NCBI RefSeq assembly: GCF_034190915.1
Contig: NW_026947506.1
Span: forward strand, 14,135,501 to 14,199,500
DNA from: Cavia porcellus
Lineage: Eukaryota; Chordata; Mammalia; Rodentia; Caviidae
DNA length: 64,000 nucleotides
Direction of reading: 5' to 3'
In this document: one piece after another, positions 1 through 12,419 of the stretch
Layout: the number at the start of each line of letters is the position of its first letter
Numbering within the stretch: the first letter of the stretch is position 1
Notes under the pieces: model-generated
Databases searched by the model: none
What the model was told of the DNA's origin: nothing
The model's input: the letters and a program-made list of their open reading frames with translations, nothing else
Position numbers and translations under genes: made by a program

Positions 1-905
1 TCCTAGAATCAGCAACTGTGCTCTCATCATATGAAAAATGTTTTGCATGTCAAAAGAAACCTCAACTGAGTGAAAACAAAACCCACAAATTGGGAAAATA
101 TCATGGTCAACTCTCAAAAGACTTCTATCTAAAGCATATGAATAATTAAAAAAAAATCATCAGGCCCCTATTTCTCAAGTTTTCAATCTAAAACTTGGCA
201 TGTGACATGAATATACATTCCGTGGCTGGAAACAAAAACAAATAAATACATAGAAAAATGTTCAACATCATTGGCCATTTGAGAAATACAAATTAAAACA
301 ACACTGAGATTCCATCTTACTCCAGAAAGGATGGCCAGGATCAAGAAAACAATGAAAACAAATACTGGGAAGGCTGTCAGAAAAAAGGAGCACCTCTGCA
401 CCATTGGTGGGAGTGTAAGATGGTGCAACCACTGAGGAAATCAGTGTGGGGGTTCCTCAAAAAGGTAGGAATGAAATCCGATTTGACCTATCTATTCTAC
501 TTCTGTGCATATTCCCAGAACAATTGAAAACCTCATACCACAGTGATATATGTACACCCATGTTTATAGTCGCACAATTTGTGATAGCTAGATCTTGGAA
601 ACAACCCAAAAATCCATCAATGGAGGAAAGGATGAAAATGATGTCATAATTTTTACAATGGAGTACTGCTCACCTATAAAGAAGGAAAACACTGATGCTT
701 TTATATGTCATTGGGTGACTTTAGATCACTCTCATAAGTGAAATAAATCAAATTTACATGCATAAATACTGTACTGTGCCCTTGTGAGAGAAACTGAAAG
801 AGTGAACAAGATCCAAAATCTTCAAATAATACATTGAAAGTATAAGAAACTGTCAAAAAGGAAACAAATAGGAAAAAGGAAAAAAAGAAAATGAAAAAAT
901 ATATA
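1..905 (+). repeat. L1 fragment, 3' part of ORF2 (degraded)
   Basis: This is the end of an L1 ORF2 reading with many stops and shifts. It aligns by eye with the better preserved copy at 61195-62003: both share the order 'ttgcatgtcaaaagaaa', 'acccacaaa(t/c)tggga', 'gagaaat(a/g)caaattaaaac', 'atggccaggatcaagaaaac', then the 'gtgggagtgtaga' and 'agatcttggaaacaaccca' blocks. Translated pieces include the cysteine-rich C-terminal region of ORF2p. The window edge cuts the element, so its 5' extent is unknown. No intact product is possible. Confidence 0.8.
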
Positions 906-909
906 AATT

Positions 910-1620
910 TGAAAATATACACTTAAGATAATTATAGTACTAATTATGTTAGTACTTGAAGCAAAATAATTAACACTTATATTATTAGATCAGGCCCCAT
1001 CTATGACTGACTGAGGCTTTGAGAGGAAATCAAGACACTAACCACGGAATGTTTTCCATCATTTAATTTTTATTCTATGAATATTTTTGAGATATTACTG
1101 TAAATCATGACTTCCTTTAGGAGACTAGTTATGGTCATGTGGTGAAGAGGGACTTAGAGAGAAATCTCCCTCAAAGTTGGTTGTCATCCCCTGTAGCTAT
1201 AAATTGTTTTTCTGACAGAGGCAAGCTATGTACTGTTCAGAGATTATGTCATCTTTTTCTTAAAGGATTCATAAAGTTCTGTCTTCTTTCAAGGTTGTCA
1301 TAAATAGCTGTCTTCTTTCCATGCCATTGATTGCTCCCATCACATTCAACCAAATGTGTAAAACTGTGCCTTTCCTTTGTTCTGGTACTCAGTCATTTTG
1401 GACATCATAAGATCAAGCTGAGCTGGTGTGCATCTAAAACCCAAAAATTACTTCTTTTTCCAATTGGATCTCTCTCTTTGAATTCTACAGCAGTGGGATT
1501 CTGGCAATGAGAAAAACAGAGCAGTATAGTTTATGTTTGGTATATGTAGTTCAAAAATGGCAGTGAAGCAAATTACAACATTGCAATGTAAACATGAAAA
1601 CTTTTATGTCAAAAAATAAC
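910..1620. other. no gene recognised
   Basis: AT-rich sequence without a convincing reading frame or a repeat family I can name. The short reading frames here lack recognisable domains. Confidence 0.5.
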
Positions 1621-1624
1621 ATGT

Positions 1625-1733
1625 TGGGGCTGGGGATTTAGCTCAGTGGCATAAGCGCCTGCCTTGCAAGCAGGCAGTCGTGAGTTCGATCCCCAGAACT
1701 GATAAAAAGGAAAAAGACCAAAAAAAAAAAAAT
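1625..1733 (+). repeat. ID-type tRNA-derived SINE
   Basis: The head is GGGGCTGGGGATTTAGCTC, with an A-box-like TTAGCTCAGTGG and a B-box-like GTTCGATCC about 40 bases later, as in a tRNA-like pol III promoter. The tail is 'gataaaaaggaaaaagacc' followed by an A run. The body folds like a tRNA acceptor/T arm, but this is a retroposed SINE, not a functional tRNA gene. The same unit recurs at 25250-25443, 43251-43366 and 53624-53717. A short flanking repeat ('atgtt') may be the target-site duplication. Confidence 0.9.
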
Positions 1734-1739
1734 GTTATA

Positions 1740-2765
1740 GAAACGACAGTATTCCAAAAAGATTTGCAACATATGTACATGACACAATGTACAGAGCTGT
1801 TGGTATACAAGCGAGTATTGATCGTTTCATATGAAAGCCAAAATTCACTAATCCCCAAGTTGTGTGAAAACAATTCAACTCTGTATAAAATTCATGTTCA
1901 CATGTCCTTGAAAATATGTATCAATATGAAGTATAGCATCAAATTAAACATACCTTTTGTTATACAGAATTAGAAAACACACACAAAAAGAAAAATAATG
2001 CAAAATTCTAATAGCACAAAATGACAAGATAAGATTATTAGTGATGTATGCCTCTTGAAATTTAAGATAAAAGAAAAGCAGCACAAACACTAACTGTACT
2101 TGAAAGTGAAAAAGAAATCTCAGTCAACCATGCTTAATTAAGACACGATGGACAATGCTCAGACCTCACATAAAAACATGTCATTTTATCAACTCAGATT
2201 TTTATGTTAAGCATTGCACATAAATAATGTACATAAGTCACTTAACAAAAATCCACAGAATGTACAGTTTCTGATACCTTCATCTGGAATCTTTTTCTCT
2301 GGTACATTTTTGAAGAAACATTGACATAAAACACTGTAAACTTCACTACATGAAACATCTTCACAGGGTTTTCAAAATAAGCTTACATACACTCTTTCTT
2401 CCAAGTGAATCTTCTAGATTTGACATAAAATACATATAATCACGTATTTGACAACATGTGTATACTGAAATCTCTTCCATATTGCTTAAGACATAGAGCT
2501 TCTCCCGAAGGACTTTCTTAATGTCTATATAGTGAAGAATAAATCCAATTCTGCATTGCTTGCATTCCTTAGGTTTTTATGTTGTAGTTTATTTAATGTA
2601 TTTGACAATAATTAAGTGTGCCAAAAGCTTTTCCAAATAGCTCACAGGTATAGTTTTCCTCCAGTGTGAGTCCTTTCATATCTTTGATAATGACTGTTTC
2701 TGCTGAAAGCTTAACCACATTGAATACACACATGTTTACTCTGCAGTGTGATGTTTTCCATATCT
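1740..2765. other. no gene recognised
   Basis: AT-rich intergenic sequence. A stretch near 2590-2720 on the minus strand resembles decayed zinc-finger linker DNA (phrases like 'cctccagtgtgagtcctttcatatctttgataatgactg' in the KZFP register), so very decayed fingers from the neighbouring gene family may lie here; this is weak. Confidence 0.35.
2593..2760 (-). pseudogene. possible zinc-finger relic
   Basis: Read on the minus strand, this stretch carries short matches to the finger DNA at 7.1-9.6 kb: the 'tccagtgtgagtcctttcat' linker/helix string, 'ctttgataatgactgtttctgctgaaa' finger-body string, and a nearby 'cacatt' where a finger Cys codon pair would sit. The frame is broken and no C2H2 unit is complete. 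It may be a decayed duplicate of part of the KZFP terminal exon. The family assignment rests on short string matches only. Confidence 0.45.
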
Positions 2766-2769
2766 TTGT

Positions 2770-4790
2770 TTTTTTTCTCCTTAAAGAGAAAAAATTTTTA
2801 AAAAAGGATAGAAATATACAGAATTTCAAAACAATAAACAGCAAAAAATCACTAGTTGATGGACTACATATTGTCATCTTAAAAATATTTGTTCAAGTTA
2901 CAAAATTAAAACATGCAAAGTGGATGCGCAAATAGTGAAATTGCAAACAGTTCTTTTCAACAATCCAACAAAAACTTATATGGTTACCTATCTTACACAC
3001 TTAAACATACATGCAGTTATATGCTTTAGAGCACTTTCTTTTCCTCTCTTTTTTATAATAACAATTACACATTTTGGGTTTTATTACTCCCTCAGTTATT
3101 ACTTATTTTAAGAGAATAAAACCAAGTGTGACAAAACAAAACAGGGTCAGTCAAAACAAAAGGATGGACATAGTACATGATGTGAAAACAAAATACAATG
3201 TGATCAATAATGGTTGTTAGCATAATGCCTCTTGCTATCTTCAAAAGAATTGCCCATATCATCAGGTATCATGAAATGGAACAAAACAGTACAGAACAAA
3301 ACCAATAAAGATGAAACACTGGAGACATTACAGGACTTCAATAGAAGTTAATAGCTAAAGCAGAATGGATAACATAGTGAACCTTATTGTCTTCAAAGTA
3401 GTTGCCTATATCCTCAGACTTGATACTAGCAAACAAAACAGAATAGAGTAAAATCAGTCAAAACAAGACAGTGAAAGCAATACAGGCCTTCCACATCAAG
3501 TTAATAGGAAATAAAAAATGGCTACTATAATATATCCTGCTATCTTTGGAATAGCTTCCATACCATCAAATCTAATTCAAGAAGACAGATTGGGACAGAA
3601 TAAAACCAAACTAAACAAAACAATGAAAACAATATGGGTTTGAAATCATAATAAAATGATTTAATAATAAAACAATGGTCACTGCCTTCCCTTTTTAGAC
3701 AATTGCTCCCCTTTCACTTTTTAAAAAAAATTAAAAAAAAATAATTTTATTTAAAGAAAGACTAACTAAAAGAGAAAATAGGTAGAAATAATAGATACGT
3801 TCAAAGCATAAATACGCAGTAATAAATCACTAGTTGATGTTTACATATTGTAATCTTACAAGTAATTGTTCAAGATAAAAAAAAGTGGAGCATATAAGTG
3901 GGAATTCAAACAGTGGGACTGCAAATAGTTTCTGTTCACCTACCCAATATAAACTTAGTAACACATGGTTGTCAATCCTATACATTTAAACATACATAAA
4001 GTTATCTATATCTTCATTTATGTTGAGATTAAACAAACTAAAGCCAGCTAAAATCACTCTGAACAAAGAATACTAGTACTGCTGGATTTCACACATCATG
4101 ACACTCTAGGGTCATCACTGGGTACTGTACTGTCTCTTTTTCTTCAATGTATTTGCTCATTTCATCATGTGTCATAAGATCAGTTCTTGTAAACTGTTTA
4201 TAGGTTCTATGCATACATGAGACTTAACATGTATTTCTATCCTTTCTGTATTAGAGAAACAAAAGAAAGCAGGGCAGAACAAAACATATTCCTATAGACA
4301 CATAAAATGAAAGACATAAAACTGCTGTAAGAGTTCTAACATGATTACTGAGTTGTCTCTTGTTATCTTCAATAGAATTGGCTATATCATCAGGTATAAT
4401 ATAATCAAATATATCAGTACATAACAGTATTAATAGGAACACAACTTTTTAGATAATGTAAAACTACGAAAACAGGTAGTAGTCCAACCAAAATGGGTAT
4501 CATAGTGAATCTTATCATTTTCAGTGTAGTTGTCTATACTCTGACTTGATACTACCAATCATAGCAGTTTTCAATAAAATCTGTCAATACCAAACAGCAA
4601 TCCAACAAACCAGATTTAACTAAGATCAGTCATGATAGGAAGTTCAAGATGATTACTGTGCTTAGCCTGATATTTCTGGGAAAGCTGCCTGTGCCATCAG
4701 ATCTACTACTTGTAGACAAACTGGGACCTAATAAGTTCTATCTAAGCAGAGCCATGCGAGTAATATGGGCATAATGCCTGATACACTATT
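2770..4790 (-). repeat. L1 3'UTR-like degenerate tandem modules
   Basis: A roughly 150-bp module repeats with heavy divergence. Each unit has a 'ggctacta' or 'tcactg' core, then 'ctcttgctatcttcaaaa', 'ttg(c/t)c(c/t)atatc(a/t)tcag', a run of 'aaaacagaac' type sequence and 'acaggacttcaa'. The reverse complement of this module follows the L1 ORF2 end on the plus strand at 62.0-62.8 kb, which is why I read it as L1 3'UTR in minus orientation. It lies downstream, in minus-strand terms, of the L1 ORF1 remnant at 5183-6290. Confidence 0.6.
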
Positions 4791-5182
4791 ACCATCTTTT
4801 TAAAGACTATTCCTCAGCTTTCACTTCCTCAGGGTGTATTGTGCATTTTTGGGTCTCACCTAGACCCTTGGTTTTAAATTGGAGGTGTAACCTGCTATTT
4901 ATCTAAGTGGTTCTGAACCTTCTCCCTCCTGAACTTGATCTCTGGTTGTATTGCTTTACTTATTAAAGCCTTTTTTTCAACCTAACCACAAATACTGGTC
5001 TAATTGCCCCTATTACTCTCTGGTTCCCGGTCATAGAGCACTGTTTACTCATATTTGATTTTCTATCCATATACCCTTTATAGGTTAAATATATTTCCTA
5101 TTAACAGCATCTTGGTGGACCCTACCTCCTGATCTACGCTGTCTGTGATAGTCTTTTTTTAAATTTAGTGTATCAAGGCTAT

Positions 5183-6290
5183 CTACATTAGATTATAGCC
5201 AACCTTCTCTGCCTCATTTCTGTAGTGCTCTTTTTCTATCATTAGTTGCCTGTTTGTCTTCTTCACTTCACTTTCTGCTGCATTCATTGAGGCCTCTCCT
5301 GGAATTGAGGCCACTGTTCCTGGAATTCTGGTACTTTTCTTTGTCTTTAGGATGTCCTGCAGTATTCTCTGTAGAGTTGGATTGGTGGTTGTGAATTTCC
5401 CCCAGTTTCTCTTTGTCTTGGATGCATTTTGTTTCTTCATTAATTACTAGAGACAATTTTGCAGGGTACATCAGTCTGGGCTGAAGGTTATTTTCTCTCA
5501 GGGCTTGAAATACTTTGCTCCAAGCTCTTCTTGGTTTGATGCTGTGTTGAGAAGTCTGCAATGATTTCTACGGGCTTTCCCTTAACGTTTCATTTCTCTA
5601 GCAGTTTTATTCTCTTCTTATATTGGATTTCTGGAATCTTATTATATGCCTGGGTGTAGCTTTGTGTTGGTTGTAGGGGGCTAGATCTCTGTATCCCTCA
5701 TACATCTGAATACTTCCTTTTCCAATGCTTGGGAAGTTTTCCTTAATTACTTCTGTGAATAGCCTTTGTAGTTCCTTTGTTTGTACCCCTGCTTCTTCAT
5801 TCACATTCTTTATTCTCAAGTTATAGATCCTTTTGTCATCTTCTAGCCTTTGTATTGTTACTAATTATTTTCTTGATATTTTAAAGAAATTTTGTCTTTC
5901 ATGATCCCACAAGGCAAACCTGTCCCCCATTTGGAAAATCTCCCTTAGTTTCTTTCAAGCAATTTTGCCAGCTTTCAATGGAGTTTTCAATTTCCTGGTA
6001 ATCTCTTTGAACCTGCTTCATGTATTGTGTTTTCTTTGTATTTTTCATCAAAAGTTCTCCCCTTTTTAAATGTTCCTCCATGTTTCCATCTGTGTGTTCT
6101 TGAGGTGCTTAGCATTTCTTTTATTAATTTATATCTTGCTTTACTTGGTTAAATATTTCACTTTTGAGTTCATCTATGAGGTCCCAAAGATGTCTCTTTA
6201 TGCCCGCTGGTGCTGTGTCTCATATTGCATGTCTCCTGTCCTCAATCTCCTTTGTATTTAACTTTCCTAGATCAATGTTCTCAAGATTGG
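5183..6290 (-). pseudogene. L1 ORF1 (ORF1p) remnant
   Basis: ORF1p is the L1 RNA-binding chaperone: a trimerising coiled coil, an RRM and a C-terminal domain. On the minus strand the pieces occur in that order. A charged helical stretch lies at about 6180-5899, an RRM-type stretch ending in 'PRHIIRFQK' at 5819-5607, and the C-terminal domain at 5561-5268 with 'RRAWSKVFQALRENN', 'YPAKLSLVI' and 'DKEKLGEI'. Several frameshifts and stops separate the pieces, so there is no product. ORF2 is not seen between it and the 3'UTR-like modules at 2770-4790. Confidence 0.8.
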
Positions 6291-6299
6291 GGGCTGGGG

Positions 6300-7020
6300 A
6301 ATTTTTCTTGTTACTTCCTCTTCTATTTTTCATTTCTTCTATACAAGTATGTACAGGCTTCAGTTTCTTTCTTTGATGGTTACAGTTCTTCTAAAGCACC
6401 TATGCTGGTCCCTCTCCTCCAGGTCAGTCAACCTGCTGAGACCTTCAGTGCATTAGTGTGTATCACCTCCCCTCCGGCTCAGTCAACCTGCTGAGGCCTT
6501 CACTGTGTTAGTGTGTGCAATTTGTTTTGCATAGCTTATTTGATCTCAGCTAGAGGTATGACCCAAGTCAAGCACATGCCACCAACCTTGTCTGGGCATT
6601 GAGCAGCTGAATTAAGTCACCACTGCTCCTTGTTCTTGCCAGTCTGCCCGGCCCCAGAATGTCATTCATTTGAGCCCCTTTTTTTGTGGTTTGGTTTTAT
6701 TCTTGGCAATCAACACAGGTAGATGCAGGTTCCCCACCAGCTCAGCTCTCTGAACCCTGACCTCAGGGTGACTGCATTTCCTGAGTTGAAGCAGTGGGAA
6801 TTTGGACAGCTCAGTAAGTCATGGCCATGTGAGTTTGGCCACTGCAGCAGAAGGGCACAATCTTCAACTGTTCCAATAGTAGAACCAGGATTGTATGTTT
6901 GATTGGTTCCTGTCACCTTAATTTATTCCTGGGTTGAGATGATCCATCTCCCTCTGTTCCGGACTCCTCGTGCTATATTATTTTGGAATCTAAGTTGACT
7001 ATCTCAGGGAGCCTCTGTAG
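6300..7020 (-). repeat. presumptive L1 5'UTR
   Basis: This GC-richer segment sits directly upstream, on the minus strand, of the L1 ORF1 remnant. It contains a duplicated unit of about 65 bp near 6413-6510, seen as 'cagtcaacctgctgag(a/g)cctt' twice, followed by 'cattagtgtgt' or 'gttagtgtgt'. Tandem promoter monomers are common in rodent L1 5'UTRs. The assignment rests mainly on position. Confidence 0.45.
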
Positions 7021-7039
7021 GCTGCTATTATCTATAAGC

Positions 7040-7904
<865 letters not shown>

Positions 7905-10164
7905 TTATGCTGAAAACTTTCCCACATTGCTTACATAGGGTTTCTCTCCAGTGTGAGTCCTTTCATGTATTCTACAATAACCCTTGGAGCTGAAACCTTT
8001 CCCACATTCCTTACAGACATAGGGTTTTTCTCCAGTGTGGATTCTTTCATGTATTTTACAACAATTCTTTGATCTGAAACCTTTCCCACATTGCTCACAT
8101 ACATATGGTTTCTCACCTGTGTGAATTCTTTCATGTCTTTGATAGTGACTGTTCCTGCTGAAACCTTTCCCACATTGCTTACATATATAGGGTTTCTCTG
8201 CACTGTGTATCTTTTCATGTATTTTACAGTAACTCTTTGAGCTGAAACCTTTCCCACATTGCTTACATATATAAGGTTTCTCTCCATTGTGAATCCTTTC
8301 ATGAATTTTACAACAACTCTGCGTGCTAAAAGCTTTCCCACATTGCTTACATGCATAAGGTTTCTCACCAGTGTGAATTCTTTCATGTATTTGAAAATCA
8401 CTTTTTCGGGTGAAACCTTTCCCACATTGATTACATAAATATGGTTTGTTCCCAGTGTGGAGATGCTGATGTTCATGAATACCATAACTTGTCCTGAAAG
8501 CTTTACCACAATGCATACATAAATATGGTTTCTCACTAGTATGAATTCTTTTATGACTTTGATAGTGACTACTTCTGCTGAAACCTTTCCCACATTGCTT
8601 ACATACATAGGGTTTCTCTCCAGTATGAATCTTTTCATGAATTTTACAACAACTCTTTGATCTGAAACCTTTCCCACACTGCTTACATAGATAGGGTTTC
8701 TCTCCAGTATGAATCCTTTCATGTATTTTACAAAGACTCTGAGAACTGAAACCTTTCCCACATTGCTTACATACATATGGTTTCTCACCAGTGTGAATTC
8801 TTTCATGTCTTTGATAGTGACTCTTTATGCTGAAAGCTTTTCCACATTGCTTACATACATAAGGTTTCTCTCCACTGTGAATCCTTTCATGTATTGTACA
8901 ATAACTCTTTGATCTGAAACCTTTCCCACATTGCTTACATACATAGGGTTTCTCTCCATTGTGAATACTTTCATGTATTTTACAATGACTCTGAGAGTTG
9001 AAACTTTTCCCACATTGCTGACATACATACGGTTTCTCTCCACTGTGGATCCTTTCATGTTTTTTACAATAACTCTTTGAGCTGAAACCTTTCCCACATT
9101 GCGTACACAGATAGGCTTTCTCCCCAGTGTGAATCCTTTCATGTATTTTACAATTATTCCGTGAGCTGAAACCTTTCCCACATTGCTTACATACATATGG
9201 TTTTTCTCCAGTGTGAAGATACTGATGTTCATGAATACCATAACTTGTCCTGAAAGCTTTCCCACATTGCATACATACATATGGTTTCTCATCAGTGTGA
9301 ATTCTTTCATGTCTTTGATAGTGACTGTTTTTGCTGAAACCTTTCCCACATTGCTTACATACATAGGGTTTCTCTCCAGTGTGAAGATTTTCATGATTTG
9401 TACAATCAGAACGATTCCTGAAAGCTTTGCCACACTGCTTACATACATAAGGTTTCTCTGCAGTGTGATTTCTTTCATGTCTTTTACAATACTTCTGTGT
9501 TGTAAAAGCTTTCCCACATAGCTTACATACATAAAGTTTCTCACCAGTGTGAATTCTTTTATGTATTTGACAATCACTCTTTCTGCTAAAACCTTTACCA
9601 CATTGCTGACATACATATTCTTTCTCCTTCATCTGAATACTTTCTTGTCTTTGAAAAATACTATGTGTGCTGAAAGCATTCCCACATTGCTTGTGTTCAG
9701 AGGGTATACCCCGATTTTGATTTGTCTGGTAGATCTGAAAATCACTGTGTTTGCTAGAGGCATTCAAATTTTTCTGACATACAAAGGTCTTGTCTCTAAG
9801 ATGAGTTCTTTCAGTAAGACCAGAGCAGGATTTCTCACACTGATCATATTCACAAGGCTTCTTGCCAGCCTCTGTACTTTCATGATTATCAATGAATTGG
9901 AAATTATCAAAGTTTCCAAAATTTTCATTACATTTTAAGAGCTTCTCTTTAGGTTCCAAGTACTTATCTGGCTTCAGTGCAGTGTGAGTGCTGATGGGCA
10001 CATTTAGTGAAAAATGCCCAATCAGGGGTCTTCTACTAGCAAGACTTTCAGTTGGTTTTAAACCAGATATTTTCATATGGACATTAGCATCTTCAGTCCA
10101 TAGGAAGCTTTCTCTATGCTGATTGCAACTTTTATATCGATGGCATTTCTCAACACATCCATTT
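7905..10164 (-). CDS. KRAB C2H2 zinc-finger protein, terminal exon (20 fingers)
   Basis: This is the main exon of a KRAB zinc-finger repressor, a nuclear DNA-binding protein that normally recruits TRIM28/KAP1 to silence retroelements or genes. The acceptor is a pyrimidine-rich 'ttttatag' whose AG lies at 10166-10165. The exon opens with a degenerate spacer holding two or three ruined fingers (about residues 100-185 of the open frame). Twenty complete fingers of the form CxxC-12-HxxxH follow, joined by TGEKPY-type linkers. Fingers of the SHYQRH, RTSYGIHEH and S(S/K)xxCKIH types recur in blocks, showing internal duplication. The frame ends at a stop just after a 4-bp deletion in what would be finger 21. 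Orthology to a named ZNF gene cannot be decided from sequence alone. The frame is open for over 750 codons, so a protein is plausible. Confidence 0.92.
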
Positions 10165-11089
<925 letters not shown>

Positions 11090-11176
11090 CTAAAGGATCA
11101 TACACATATATCTTGAAGCAAAATGAAACTAATAGCCTGAACTCTATGAACTCCTCTAATAAAAAAGTGTATCTGA

Positions 11177-11330
11177 GAGTGAAGTGTGGTGGTACAAGTC
11201 TGTAATCCCACCACTCAGCAGTTGGTGGCAAGAGGATCATTATGAGTTCCAGACCACTGTGTGCTATACAGTGAGTTTGAGGTCCCATGATCTATCTAGT
11301 GAGACTTGATTGAAAAAAGGAAAACACAAT
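11177..11330 (+). repeat. B1-like (7SL-derived) SINE
   Basis: The sequence reads 'gtgtggtggtacaagtctgtaatccca', then 'caagaggatcattatgagttccagacca', 'gctatacagtgag', and an A-rich end. This is the Alu/B1 body in plus orientation, moderately diverged. It lies 5' of the KRAB-A exon, in a presumptive intron. Confidence 0.8.
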
Positions 11331-11548
11331 TTAAAAAAAGATGTTTCATGTTGATTTCTGACAAAAAGGTGTGGACATATGTACAGCATGAAAAATTATC
11401 ATAGTCTTACATTCATCACTCCAATAAAATTTAAATAAAACACAACTAATCTCAAATTCAGATATTTATCTATAGGAAGAAACCACCAATACAGGTTTCA
11501 AAATGGACCCTGCACATTGCCAATAGTAAAATGTGTAACATTTTTGAC

Positions 11549-11551
11549 AAA

Positions 11552-11582
<31 letters not shown>

Positions 11583-11585
11583 TAT
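11549..11585. repeat. poly(A)-(TA)n microsatellite
   Basis: Twelve A residues are followed by about twelve TA dinucleotides. Confidence 0.95.
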
Positions 11586-12254
11586 TATGCTGCATTTAAT
11601 TGAGGACTATTATCATGGTACACTGAGATTCACAGCTGTGATTACATCATTCTGGGAGACTGTGACAGAAGTACAAGACCTTTGAGCTAAATAAGATCTA
11701 TATACTGAGAATAAGTGTCAAAATTCCAAATAAGGACAACTGGAAATGTAAAAGGTGAGATTTTTCCCCAGAAGAAGGTCCTCAGGTGAATTCCCACCAA
11801 AAAATGTATCTTTTAATTTTTCCTATTCATGTGAAAAACAATCTCTGTTACAGAGAGATAATGCCCAATCAATTTTAAGCTAAAAACAAATAAAATTTAG
11901 AGTTCCCCTTAAAAATCATTAGGGAATATAATGGTAGGAAAAGTATTTTTCTACAATGACTTAAATTTCTATTTTCATTTCAGCCTGTATTTCTCAATCA
12001 TCATCAAATTTAGCCAGAATAGAGCTCATAGTTCAGTTTCATACTAGGCAGTTATCAGAGGGAAATTTCTTGTTCAGGAGCTGATTTTGCCACCCACCAA
12101 CATCCACTGCTTTCCCATATTGTATGCACTCCCTTGTGCTCCTCCTTAAACAAAATTCTATTTTACACCTGATTACTGAAATGTCTGCAGACTTACACTT
12201 GGCACTTTTCACTGCTGTAATACAGCTTGTACTCATTCTCCTACCTCATTCAGT

Positions 12255-12410
12255 ATGTCAGCTTTTTGTTTTTGAGACATCTTCCCTTTAGGTAAGAATG
12301 GCCTTGAAGTTACTATGTAGCCCATGGTGAAACTGAACACCTAAGAATCCTCCTGCATCAGCCTCCTGAGTGTTAGGATTACAGTGATGTGATAACACAG
12401 CTAGCCATCA
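12255..12410 (-). repeat. B1-like SINE
   Basis: On the minus strand the sequence reads as a B1/Alu-like body. The plus strand shows 'ttgtttttgagacatc', 'ctatgtagcccatgg', 'aatcctcctgcatcagcctcctgagtg' and 'ggattacagtgatgtg', which are the diagnostic blocks in reverse complement. Confidence 0.85.
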
Positions 12411-12419
12411 TTTCATTTT

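Noticed and set aside
1640..1700. tRNA gene
   Set aside because: The A and B boxes and clover-leaf-like body belong to an ID SINE: it has an A-rich tail and near-identical copies with target-site duplications elsewhere in the window.
7931..9616. Long frames encoding repeated 'MYVSNVGKVSA' or 'FPTLLTYIWF' proteins
   Set aside because: These are other-frame and opposite-strand readings of the zinc-finger array.
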